Source: Alphaproteobacteria bacterium (lineage in GTDB: Bacteria > Pseudomonadota > Alphaproteobacteria > CACIAM-22H2). Taken from it: a stretch of 64,000 bases of DNA. A program made the translations under genes and the position numbers. The notes under the pieces were generated by a model that had not been told where the DNA came from, did not search any database, and worked only from the letters and a program-made list of their open reading frames with translations. This document shows, piece by piece, positions 1-7,218 of this stretch. Location of the stretch: the NCBI GenBank assembly GCA_017308135.1, contig JAFKFM010000009.1, forward strand, positions 496,001 to 560,000, in the 5' to 3' direction. The first letter of the stretch is position 1. Every line of letters begins with the position of its first letter.

Positions 1-1290
1 ATCTTCGCCAATGAAGGCGAGCGCTTCACGGTCGCGGTCGAGAACCGCATCGACGACGGCTTGATCCTGCATTGGCACGGCCAGACCAAGGCGGACGCGA
101 CGCAAGATCGCGCGCGGCCCGACGGCGGCGCGCTTCAGCCCGGCGGCATCGACCGTCACGATTTCGAACTCACACCCGGCTCGCATTGGATGCACGCGCA
201 CACGCTGCACGAGCAATTGCTGCTCGCCGCCCCGATGATCGCGCGCGAGAAGGATGCGGGCGACGTGCAAGACGTGGTCGTGATGCTGCACGATTTCAGC
301 TTCAAATCGCCCGACGAAATCCTGATGGGCCTGACCGGCGGGACCGGCGGCGCGCATGGCGGTCACGGCGCGCATGGCGCCACGGGCGGCAACGCGCCGG
401 GCATGATGGCGCGGCTGCGCGGCATGATGGGCGGTATGATAGGCGGCGGCCATGCGGGTCACGGTAGCGGCGGCATGTCGATGGCGCCGCACGCCAACGA
501 CGTCGCCTACGACGCGTTCCTCGCCAACGACCGCACGTTGGACGATCCGGAGATCGTGCGCGTCGAACGAAAGGGCCGCGCGCGCTTGCGCGTTATCAAC
601 GGCGGCACGGCGACGGCGTTCTTCGTCGATACCGGCGCGCTGCAAGCGAGCTGCATCGCCGTCGACGGCACGCCGTGTCTGCCTTATGCGGGCACGCGCT
701 TTCCGATCGCGCAGGGTCAGCGTTTGGATCTGCTGGTCGAAATCCCGGCGGGCGGCGGCGCCTTCCCGATCTTCGCCCAGGTCGAGGCCGCGAAGATGCG
801 CACCGGCATCGTGTTGGCGACATCGGGCGCGGTGATCGCGAAGCTCGACGGCGAAGCGGCAACAGCCGCCGCACATACCGATCTTTCGCTCGACGCGGCC
901 TTGCGCGCGCGAGATCCGTTGTCCGACAGGAAGGCCGATCGCGTGCTGCCGATGGTGCTGGGCGAAGGCGCGAATTACCGCTGGACGATCAACGACCGCA
1001 TCCATGGCGAAGCCGCACCCATTCCGGTCAAGCGCGGCGAGCGGATCGAATTCCGCTTCATGAATCCGACGACGATGATGCACCCCATGCATCTGCATGG
1101 GCATCATTTCCAAATCGTCGAAATCGCGGGCAAGCGCCTATCGGGGCCGATGCGCGATACGGTGATCGTGCCGCCGCATGTGTCCGTCGCCGTTGCCGTC
1201 GAATTCGACAAGCAAGGCGATTGGTACATGCACTGCCATCACCTTTATCATATGGCGACGGGCATGATGACGGCCGTGGCCGTATCCTAG
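1..1290 (+). CDS. Multicopper oxidase, copper-resistance (CopA/PcoA-like) type, 5' truncated by window
   Basis: The reading frame is open from base 1, so the N-terminus and any signal peptide lie outside the window. Copper sites are clear: HWHG (visible residues 24-27), H-W-M-H-A-H (62-67), the C-terminal HPMHLHGHH block, and the type 1/3 motif HCHxxxHxxxxM at residues 411-422 with Cys412, His417 and Met422. These are the ligands of periplasmic multicopper oxidases that oxidise Cu(I) or phenolics with O2. A Met/His/Gly-rich insert at about residues 110-163 resembles the metal-binding region of CopA-type enzymes. Family and copper binding are firm; the role in copper tolerance is inferred. The stop codon overlaps that of the convergent DUF1194 gene. 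Confidence 0.9.
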   Translation: MFANEGERFTVAVENRIDDGLILHWHGQTKADATQDRARPDGGALQPGGIDRHDFELTPGSHWMHAHTLHEQLLLAAPMIAREKDAGDVQDVVVMLHDFSFKSPDEILMGLTGGTGGAHGGHGAHGATGGNAPGMMARLRGMMGGMIGGGHAGHGSGGMSMAPHANDVAYDAFLANDRTLDDPEIVRVERKGRARLRVINGGTATAFFVDTGALQASCIAVDGTPCLPYAGTRFPIAQGQRLDLLVEIPAGGGAFPIFAQVEAAKMRTGIVLATSGAVIAKLDGEAATAAAHTDLSLDAALRARDPLSDRKADRVLPMVLGEGANYRWTINDRIHGEAAPIPVKRGERIEFRFMNPTTMMHPMHLHGHHFQIVEIAGKRLSGPMRDTVIVPPHVSVAVAVEFDKQGDWYMHCHHLYHMATGMMTAVAVS

Positions 1291-1997
1291 GAAATCTCGC
1301 GGATCAATTTGTTGAAGATCGCGTAGGCGAAATCCTGGCGGTCTTTCGCCGTCGCGACGAACGCGCCGGGCCCGCCGATCACGTTGGCTTCGTAGAAATC
1401 GCGCAATGGCCCGGTGCGCATCGCCTGGCCCGAGCCTTCGGCCTGGATCGCCAGCGCGTTGATGGTGATGCCCAACGCCACCGCGCGGTCGCGCGCGACG
1501 GAAGCGGGCGTGTGGCTGCGCATATCGGGCCCGTCGCCCGCGAGGTCGATCGTCGCGCGTTGCGCGCGGAACGGGGCGACGCGGATCAGATCGGTTGCCA
1601 TCGTCAGCGCGTCGCCGATCGCGTTGTAGGATTGGAATTCGCGCGGGGCCGCAACCAGCCGGTCGGCGAATTCCTCGGCGTCCGCCGCCGACGCAATACG
1701 CGTCCACGGCAATATCAGCTTCGGGGCACCCGGCGATCCCCATTCGCCATAGGCAACCGCGATCGCGCCCAGCCGCATGCCCAGGATCGATTGCACGACA
1801 CGCGGATGTTCGATGGCGGCGGCGGTGCCCTCGCGCTGGAGCTTGTATTCCTCCGGATCGATCGAGCCCGAGCCGTCATTGAGCAGTACCAGCAGCAATT
1901 CGACGTCGTTCGATTGTGCGCGGGCCGATTGCGCCAAAGCGGGCGCCGAAACCGCGCCCAAAACACCCATTCCGAAAGCCCGTCGCGTCAACGCCAT
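1287..1997 (-). CDS. DUF1194 family secreted protein with von Willebrand factor A-like fold
   Basis: 236 residues from the Met preceding A-L-T-R-R-A-F; an upstream in-frame ATG five codons earlier is less likely. The N-terminus has a twin-arginine-like RRAFGMGV signal ending near ALAQSARA, so export, possibly by Tat, is inferred. The mature protein opens with a hydrophobic beta strand followed by NDGSGSID, matching the MIDAS-like DxSxS position of DUF1194/VWA proteins; here the first residues read N-D rather than the usual D-x. DUF1194 proteins are of unknown function and common in alphaproteobacteria. The gene is convergent with the multicopper oxidase and shares the 4-bp CTAG that carries both stop codons. 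Confidence 0.82.
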   Translation of the reverse strand: MALTRRAFGMGVLGAVSAPALAQSARAQSNDVELLLVLLNDGSGSIDPEEYKLQREGTAAAIEHPRVVQSILGMRLGAIAVAYGEWGSPGAPKLILPWTRIASAADAEEFADRLVAAPREFQSYNAIGDALTMATDLIRVAPFRAQRATIDLAGDGPDMRSHTPASVARDRAVALGITINALAIQAEGSGQAMRTGPLRDFYEANVIGGPGAFVATAKDRQDFAYAIFNKLIREIS

Positions 1998-2148
1998 CGA
2001 CCCGCCTCCCAAGGAAAATCGAGCATAGCAGACGAGATATTCATATCGCGTGCCGGGCGCTTGACATATCAGGCTTCAGGGACCCAATTTGTGCCCCCGG
2101 CGCCGAGGGCGGAGCCGTAAAACCGCCGCGCCGAGTTGGGGGAACGCT

Positions 2149-3327
2149 ATGAATCGATTGAATTTCAGCGCCGCGCTGCCGGTCGACGCCGATACCGCGA
2201 GTCTGGTCGGCCGCGTTTGGCTGCCATCCGTAAACGGGCCCAGCGTCGTCGCCATTCGAAACGGCGAGGCGATCGACATCACCGCGACCTACCCGACCGT
2301 GCGCGATTTGTGCGAAACGCCCGACCCCGCCGCCGCTTTGCGCGCCGCCAAGGGCAGTTCGGTCGGCAGCGTCGCCGATCTGCTGGCGAATTCCGACGAA
2401 GCCTTCCGCGATCCCAAGAAGCCCTGGCTTCTCGCCCCCATCGACGTGCAGTCGATCAAGGCGGCCGGCGTGACCTTCGTCGCGTCGATGCTGGAACGCG
2501 TCATCGAAGAACGCACGCGCGGCGTGCCCGAACTCGCGGCGGCCGCGCGCGCGGAAGTGCTTGCCCTCGTCGGCGGCGATCTCGCGCGCTTGAAGCCGGG
2601 CTCGGAAGAGGCCGCGAAGCTCAAGGACTGGCTCGTCGCCAAGAACGCATGGAGCCAGTATCTCGAAGTCGGCATCGGGCCGGACGCCGAGGTCTTCACC
2701 AAATCGCAGCCGATGTCGGCGGTCGGGATCGGCGCCTATGCCGGCCTGCACCCGATGTCGCGCTGGAACAACCCGGAGCCCGAAATCGTGCTGGCGATCG
2801 CGTCCTCGGGCAAGATCATCGGCGCCACGCTTGGCAACGACGTCAACCTTCGCGATGTCGAAGGCCGCTCGGCGCTGCTGCTGGGCAAGGCCAAGGACAA
2901 CAACGCGAGCTGCTCGATCGGGCCGTTCCTGCGGTTGTTCGACGCCAATTACACGCTCGACGACGTGCGCCAATGCGACGTGTCGCTGGTCGTGCAGGGC
3001 CAGGACAATTTCCGCATGGAAGGCAATTCGTCGATCAAGCTGATCAGCCGCGACCCCGCCGATATCGCGGGCCAGACGATCAGCGCCAATCATCAATATC
3101 CGGACGGCTTGGTCCTGTTCCTGGGCACGATGTTCGCGCCCACGCAGGATCGCGGCGCGCCGGGCCAGGGCTTCACCCATAAGGTCGGCGACGTGACCAC
3201 GATCGCCACGCCGAAGCTGGGCTCGCTCATCAACCGCATGACGCTGACGAACGAGGCGCCGCCTTGGATTTTCGGCATCAGTCACCTTTATCGCAATCTC
3301 GCCGCGCGCGGATTGTTCAAGGGTTAA
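2149..3327 (+). CDS. Fumarylacetoacetate hydrolase-family protein, likely 2-keto-3-deoxy sugar-acid dehydratase
   Basis: 392 residues from the ATG preceded by TTGGGGGAACGCT. The C-terminal half has the FAH fold signatures: GPDAEVFTKSQPM, a metal-site region around NNPEPEIVLAI, GNDVNLRDVEGRSALLLGKAKD, and a terminal KVGDVTTIATPKLGSLINRM. The long N-terminal domain is typical of FAH-family dehydratases found in non-phosphorylative pentose pathways, for example 2-keto-3-deoxy-arabinonate dehydratase. The next gene, 16 bp downstream, is a semialdehyde dehydrogenase of the type that takes the next step (alpha-ketoglutarate semialdehyde to 2-oxoglutarate), which supports this role. The exact sugar acid cannot be read from sequence. 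Confidence 0.8.
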   Translation: MNRLNFSAALPVDADTASLVGRVWLPSVNGPSVVAIRNGEAIDITATYPTVRDLCETPDPAAALRAAKGSSVGSVADLLANSDEAFRDPKKPWLLAPIDVQSIKAAGVTFVASMLERVIEERTRGVPELAAAARAEVLALVGGDLARLKPGSEEAAKLKDWLVAKNAWSQYLEVGIGPDAEVFTKSQPMSAVGIGAYAGLHPMSRWNNPEPEIVLAIASSGKIIGATLGNDVNLRDVEGRSALLLGKAKDNNASCSIGPFLRLFDANYTLDDVRQCDVSLVVQGQDNFRMEGNSSIKLISRDPADIAGQTISANHQYPDGLVLFLGTMFAPTQDRGAPGQGFTHKVGDVTTIATPKLGSLINRMTLTNEAPPWIFGISHLYRNLAARGLFKG

Positions 3328-3343
3328 TCAGGAGAATATCGAC

Positions 3344-4789
3344 ATGACTTTCATCGGCAAGAATCTGATCGGCGGCGAGTGGAAAGCCGGCGCGAACGAA
3401 GGCAAGGACGTCAACCCGTCCAACACCAACGAAGTCGTCGGCACCTACGCGCAAGGGGCCGCCGCCGACGTGGACGCGGCGGTCGACGCCGCCAAGGCCG
3501 CGTTCCCGGCGTGGAGCCGCTCGAACCCGCAGGTTCGCTACGAGATTCTGAAGAAAGCGTCGGACGAGGTGTTGGCGCGCCGCGAGGAACTGGGCACGCT
3601 GCTGTCGCGCGAAGAAGGCAAGACCAAGGCCGAGGGCATCGGCGAAGCGACGCGCGCGGGCCAAATCCTGGCGTTCTTCGCGGGCGAAACCGTGCGCTTC
3701 GGCGGCGAGAGCGTGCCGTCGATCCGCCCGAATATCGGCGTGGAAATGACGCGCGAGCCCGTCGGCGTCGTCGGCATGATCACGCCGTGGAACTTCCCCA
3801 TCGCCATTCCGGCGTGGAAGATGGCCCCGGCGCTGGCCTACGGCAATTGCGTGGTCATCAAGCCCGCCGACCTCACGCCCGGCAGCGCCTGGGCGCTGGT
3901 CGATATTCTGCAACGCGCGGGCCTGCCCAACGGCGTGCTGAACCTCGTCATGGGCCGCGGCTCGGTCGTGGGTCAGCGCATCCTCGAACATCCCGGCATC
4001 TCGGCGATCACCTTCACGGGCTCGGTCGGCACGGGCCGCAACGTCGCGGCGGCGGCCATCGCCTCGCGCCCGATGAAGAAGGTGCAGCTCGAAATGGGCG
4101 GCAAGAATCCGATGGTCGTGCTCGACGACGCGGATCTGGCCATCGCGGTCGAATGCGCGGTCAACGGCGCGTTCTTCTCGACCGGTCAGCGTTGCACGGC
4201 CTCGTCGCGCTTGATCGTTCAGGAAGGCATTCACGACAAGTTCGTGGCCGCTGTGGTCGAACGCCTGAAAGCGTTGAAGGTCGACGACGCGCTGAAGGCG
4301 GGGACCGATATCGGCCCGGTCGTCGATGCTTCGCAGCTCAAGACCGATCTCGATTACATCGACATCGCCAAGAAGGAAGGCGCGAAGTTGGCTTGGGGCG
4401 GTGAACTCCTCAACCGCGAAACGCCCGGCTTCTATCTGCAGCCGGCGTTGTTCACCGAAACGACCAACGCGATGCGCATTTCGCGCGAGGAAGTGTTCGG
4501 GCCGGTCGCCAACGTCATCCGCGTCAAGAGCTACGACGAAGCTTTGGCGGTGGCGAACGACACCGAGTTCGGCCTGTCGGCCGGCATCTGCACGACCAGC
4601 CTGAAGCACGCGACGCATTTCAAGCGCAACAGCGAAGCGGGCATGGTGATGGTCAATCTGCCGACGGCGGGTGTCGACTATCACGTGCCGTTCGGTGGCC
4701 GGAAGGGCTCGAGCTACGGCTCGCGCGAACAGGGCAGCTACGCGCGCGAATTCTTCACCACGGTGAAGACCGCCTACACGCTGGCCTAA
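3344..4789 (+). CDS. NAD(P)-dependent aldehyde dehydrogenase, probable alpha-ketoglutarate semialdehyde dehydrogenase
   Basis: 481 residues, full length for the ALDH superfamily. Visible motifs are the cofactor-binding PWNFPIAIPAWK, GSVGTGRNVAA, the general base Glu in QLEMGGKNPMVVLDDAD, and the catalytic Cys in FFSTGQRCTASSRL. It ends with a VPFGGRKGSSYGSREQG-type C-terminus seen in semialdehyde dehydrogenases of sugar-acid catabolism. It sits 16 bp after the FAH-family dehydratase with its own AGGAG ribosome site, so the two probably form an operon that funnels a deoxy-keto sugar acid into 2-oxoglutarate. Succinate semialdehyde is an alternative substrate. A strong terminator follows. Confidence 0.87.
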   Translation: MTFIGKNLIGGEWKAGANEGKDVNPSNTNEVVGTYAQGAAADVDAAVDAAKAAFPAWSRSNPQVRYEILKKASDEVLARREELGTLLSREEGKTKAEGIGEATRAGQILAFFAGETVRFGGESVPSIRPNIGVEMTREPVGVVGMITPWNFPIAIPAWKMAPALAYGNCVVIKPADLTPGSAWALVDILQRAGLPNGVLNLVMGRGSVVGQRILEHPGISAITFTGSVGTGRNVAAAAIASRPMKKVQLEMGGKNPMVVLDDADLAIAVECAVNGAFFSTGQRCTASSRLIVQEGIHDKFVAAVVERLKALKVDDALKAGTDIGPVVDASQLKTDLDYIDIAKKEGAKLAWGGELLNRETPGFYLQPALFTETTNAMRISREEVFGPVANVIRVKSYDEALAVANDTEFGLSAGICTTSLKHATHFKRNSEAGMVMVNLPTAGVDYHVPFGGRKGSSYGSREQGSYAREFFTTVKTAYTLA

Positions 4790-4814
4790 CCGCCCGCGAA
4801 TTCCGCGAAGACGG

Positions 4815-4845
4815 GGCCGGGTTCCGCGAGGGACCCGGCCTTTTT
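4815..4845 (+). terminator. Rho-independent terminator after aldehyde dehydrogenase
   Basis: Stem GGCCGGGT / ACCCGGCC closed by a short loop and followed by TTTTT. It ends three bases before the stop codon of the convergent regulator gene. The same hairpin recurs almost unchanged at 6303-6335. Confidence 0.88.
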
Positions 4846-4848
4846 CGT

Positions 4849-5313
4849 TTATGCGTCGTGCCCGCGCGCGGGCATGCTGCGTTGGACCGCATCGCGCAGT
4901 TTTTTGACCAGACCGTTCAGCTCGCCCAAATAGGCCGGCGTTTCGCCCGACGCCGCCAGCAGCGCATCGCCCAAGCAACCCGCGCGCGCTTTGAGTTCGC
5001 GCCCTGCCGGCGTCAATTCGATGAAGACCTGACGCTCGTTCGCGGGATTGCGCGTCCGCCGCACGAACCCGGCCGATTCCAAACGCTTCAACAACGGCGT
5101 CAGCGTGCTCGATTCCAGCGTCAAACGCGCAGCGATCGCGCCGACGGTTTGCTTGTCGGCTTCCCACAGCACATTGAGCACGAGGTATTGCGGGTAGGTC
5201 AGGCCAAGGCCTTCCAAGAGCGGGCGATAGGCCCGCTGGATCGCGATTTCCGCCGAGTAGATGGTGAAGCAAAGCTGGTCGTCGAGCGGGACCGGGCCTT
5301 TTTCCGATGCCAT
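4849..5313 (-). CDS. ohrR: MarR-family transcriptional regulator, OhrR type
   Basis: 154 residues. The N-terminal LDDQLCFTIYSAEIAIQRAY matches the OhrR subgroup, with the peroxide-sensing Cys in QLC (about residue 15). A winged helix-turn-helix follows (PQYLVLNVLWE, then LESSTLTPLLKRLESAGFVRR). Known OhrR proteins repress genes until the Cys is oxidised by organic hydroperoxide. The divergent neighbour here is an alpha/beta hydrolase, not the usual Ohr peroxidase, so the target may differ. The shared intergenic region carries repeated TATCGC half-sites, the probable operators, and the gene is likely autoregulated. Confidence 0.85.
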   Translation of the reverse strand: MASEKGPVPLDDQLCFTIYSAEIAIQRAYRPLLEGLGLTYPQYLVLNVLWEADKQTVGAIAARLTLESSTLTPLLKRLESAGFVRRTRNPANERQVFIELTPAGRELKARAGCLGDALLAASGETPAYLGELNGLVKKLRDAVQRSMPARGHDA

Positions 5314-5359
5314 TTCAATCTCCTAGCGGTTCAATGCTTGCTTAATCCGCAATAAAATA

Positions 5360-5434
5360 TATCGCGATAAATAAGTGATTGACAAGAGTTCAGGCGATAT
5401 GCGAGATAATGATTATCGCGATAACTGATATCGC
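5360..5434. promoter_or_regulatory. Divergent promoter region with repeated TATCGCGATA operator-like palindromes
   Basis: In this AT-rich gap TATCGCGATA occurs at 5360-5369 and TTATCGCGATAA at 5413-5424. Single half-sites lie at 5394-5400 (GCGATAT) and 5427-5434 (GATATCGC). A TTGACA at 5379-5384 with GAGATA/GATAAT near 5403-5410 could form a plus-strand promoter for the hydrolase, lying between the two full palindromes. Perfect dyads of this size between a MarR gene and its divergent neighbour are the expected operator arrangement; binding by the adjacent regulator is inferred. Confidence 0.75.
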
Positions 5435-5482
5435 AACAACAAAATTACTCGAACCCGACGATCAAGCCAGAGGAGATCCGAT

Positions 5483-6277
5483 ATGACCACCAACATCCGC
5501 ACCACCCTGCTCGCCGCCGCCACCGCGATCGGCGTTGCCGCTTCGGCCGGCGCGCAATCGCCCCAACCGGCCGCGAATACCCAGGCCGTGAAGAATGTCG
5601 TGCTCGTCCATGGCGCGTTCGCCGACGGTTCGGGCTGGCGCGGCGTCTATGATCGCCTGACCGCGCGCGGCTATCGCGTGACGATCGTGCAGAACCCGCT
5701 GACCTCGCTCGCCGACGACGTGGCCGCCACGCGCCGCGTGCTGGCGCGCCAGCAAGGCCCCAGCCTGCTGGTCGGCCATTCCTATGGCGGCACGGTGATC
5801 ACCGAAGTCGGCACCGACGCGAATGTCGCGGGGCTCGTCTATGTCGCCGCTTTGGCGCCCGACACCGGCGAGACGACCGGCGGTCAGTTCAAGGAAATCC
5901 CGCCGCCGGCGGAATTCGTGATCGAACCCCAAGCCGACGGCTTCGGCTTCGTGAATCTGGAGAAGTTCAAGATCGGCTTCGCCGGCGACACGACCGACGC
6001 CGACGCCGCCTTCCTGCGCGACTCCCAGGTGCCGATCGCCATGGCCGCGTTCGATGCGAAGATCACGCTGGCTGCGTGGCGCGCGAAGCCGAGCTGGTTC
6101 ATCGTCGCGACGAAGGACAACGCGATCGATCCGCGCCTGCAACGCCAGACGGCCCAGCGCATCGGGGCACGGACGGTCGACGTCGAAGCCTCGCACGTGC
6201 CGTTCCTGTCGCGGCCCGACGAGGTCGCCAACGCGATCGACAATGCGGCGCGCGAGCTGAGCCGTCCCGCGCGCTAA
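5483..6277 (+). CDS. Secreted alpha/beta hydrolase
   Basis: 264 residues beginning with a Sec signal peptide (T-T-N-I-R then a hydrophobic stretch ending ASAGAQ). The alpha/beta hydrolase core is clear: VVLVHGAFADGSGWR (oxyanion strand), nucleophile elbow GHSYGG with the catalytic Ser, and a late His in EASHVPFLSRPDEVA. The pattern matches small esterase-like hydrolases (AHFL subfamily) often induced with oxidative-stress regulators. The substrate is unknown. It is transcribed divergently from the OhrR-type regulator across the TATCGC operator region, so hydroperoxide-dependent derepression is a reasonable inference. A terminator follows. Confidence 0.85.
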   Translation: MTTNIRTTLLAAATAIGVAASAGAQSPQPAANTQAVKNVVLVHGAFADGSGWRGVYDRLTARGYRVTIVQNPLTSLADDVAATRRVLARQQGPSLLVGHSYGGTVITEVGTDANVAGLVYVAALAPDTGETTGGQFKEIPPPAEFVIEPQADGFGFVNLEKFKIGFAGDTTDADAAFLRDSQVPIAMAAFDAKITLAAWRAKPSWFIVATKDNAIDPRLQRQTAQRIGARTVDVEASHVPFLSRPDEVANAIDNAARELSRPAR

Positions 6278-6302
6278 GGCGGCGACGGTCGCGAAAAGTA
6301 CG

Positions 6303-6335
6303 GGCCGGGTTCCGTGAAGGGACCCGGCCTTTTCT
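6303..6335 (+). terminator. Rho-independent terminator after alpha/beta hydrolase
   Basis: GGCCGGGT / ACCCGGCC stem with a 10-12 nt loop followed by TTTTCTTTT. It is nearly identical to the hairpin at 4815-4845 and ends just before the convergent RraA-family gene. Confidence 0.87.
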
Positions 6336-6337
6336 TT

Positions 6338-6982
6338 TCAGAACACCCGATAGCGCAGATAGGCCGCTTGCGGATCTTCGCCCGCGCGGATCGCCTTCAC
6401 CATCTCGCCCTCGGTCGACATTTTCTTTTCCGACGCGGCGATGACTTCCTCCAGCTGCGCGCGCGGCACCAGAATGATCCCGTCGCGATCGGCGAGGATG
6501 TAGTCGTCGGGCAGCACCTGATGCGAACCGATCGAGATCGGTTCGCCGAACGCCTCGGCCCGCCACGCGCAGACGATATCGATCGGCGTGGCGTAGCGCG
6601 CGAAGACCGGAAAACGTTCGTCGCAGATCGCCTGGATGTCGCGACAGCCGCCGTCGACGATATACCCGCGTACGCCCTTCTTCTTCAGCGCCTCGGCGGA
6701 CAATCCACCAAACAGAGCGCGCAAATCGTCTTGCGGTTGAACGACGACGACATGGCCCGACGGCGATTTCGACAACACGCCCGCCCATTCGTACAACGAC
6801 GTATGCTTGTCGAGCGTGGGATCGGGCCGGCCGCGCACCGTAAACACGGGCCCCGCGCATTTCATCCAGGGCTCCAAACCGAGGATACCGCGCGGCAGAA
6901 CGCGAATCGGCAGGCCCATATCCTTCATCACGTCGTGCACGACCGACGCGAAGCAGGCGTGGAGTCGATCGGCCAAGTTCAT
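6338..6982 (-). CDS. RraA-family protein (4-hydroxy-4-methyl-2-oxoglutarate aldolase / demethylmenaquinone methyltransferase-like)
   Basis: 214 residues covering the whole RraA fold. The key loop GYIVDGGCRDIQAI contains the G-x-R-D signature that in HMG/CHA aldolases binds the divalent metal and substrate, and the C-terminal DDYILADRDGIILVPR segment is typical. Family members include metal-dependent aldolases, oxaloacetate decarboxylases and the RNase E inhibitor RraA; many are mis-named methyltransferases. Its location next to a sugar importer and oxidative enzymes suggests an aldolase or decarboxylase role, but this is inferred. It is transcribed away from the ABC operon. Confidence 0.82.
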   Translation of the reverse strand: MNLADRLHACFASVVHDVMKDMGLPIRVLPRGILGLEPWMKCAGPVFTVRGRPDPTLDKHTSLYEWAGVLSKSPSGHVVVVQPQDDLRALFGGLSAEALKKKGVRGYIVDGGCRDIQAICDERFPVFARYATPIDIVCAWRAEAFGEPISIGSHQVLPDDYILADRDGIILVPRAQLEEVIAASEKKMSTEGEMVKAIRAGEDPQAAYLRYRVF

Positions 6983-7056
6983 CGCGGCAGGCCCGCGATA
7001 AAATTGATGGAATTTTGAGCGTTCACCCGCATTGGCCGGTTCCCCCTATCGCTTAC

Positions 7057-7071
7057 TTAAGCCGAGCTTAA
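7057..7071. promoter_or_regulatory. Inverted repeat TTAAGC-N3-GCTTAA upstream of ABC importer operon
   Basis: A perfect 6-bp inverted repeat with a 3-bp spacer, in an otherwise GC-rich 236-bp gap between the RraA-family gene and the substrate-binding protein gene. The size suits a GntR- or LacI-type operator, but no such regulator gene is nearby, so the assignment is tentative. The rest of the gap shows no other convincing structure. Confidence 0.4.
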
Positions 7072-7218
7072 AGGCCGCGCCGCGACGATCGCAATTCCAA
7101 AAACTTTGGATCGACATGCCGATGCGCCGGAATGTATAACGTCGCGGTCGCGCATCCATCGACGGTATCGGACAAGCATCCGGACCGCGACTTGCGCGGA
7201 CGACAGGGAGGAAATGGA

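Noticed and set aside
334-490. GGHG/HGA repeats read as a possible DNA repeat or CRISPR-like array.
   Set aside because: The repeats are short, irregular and in frame as Gly/His codons in the oxidase; no spacer structure.
3317-5272. A 651-codon minus-strand frame opposite the aldehyde dehydrogenase and regulator.
   Set aside because: An Arg/Asp/His-rich antisense frame typical of high-GC coding DNA, with no domain and overlapping two well-supported genes.
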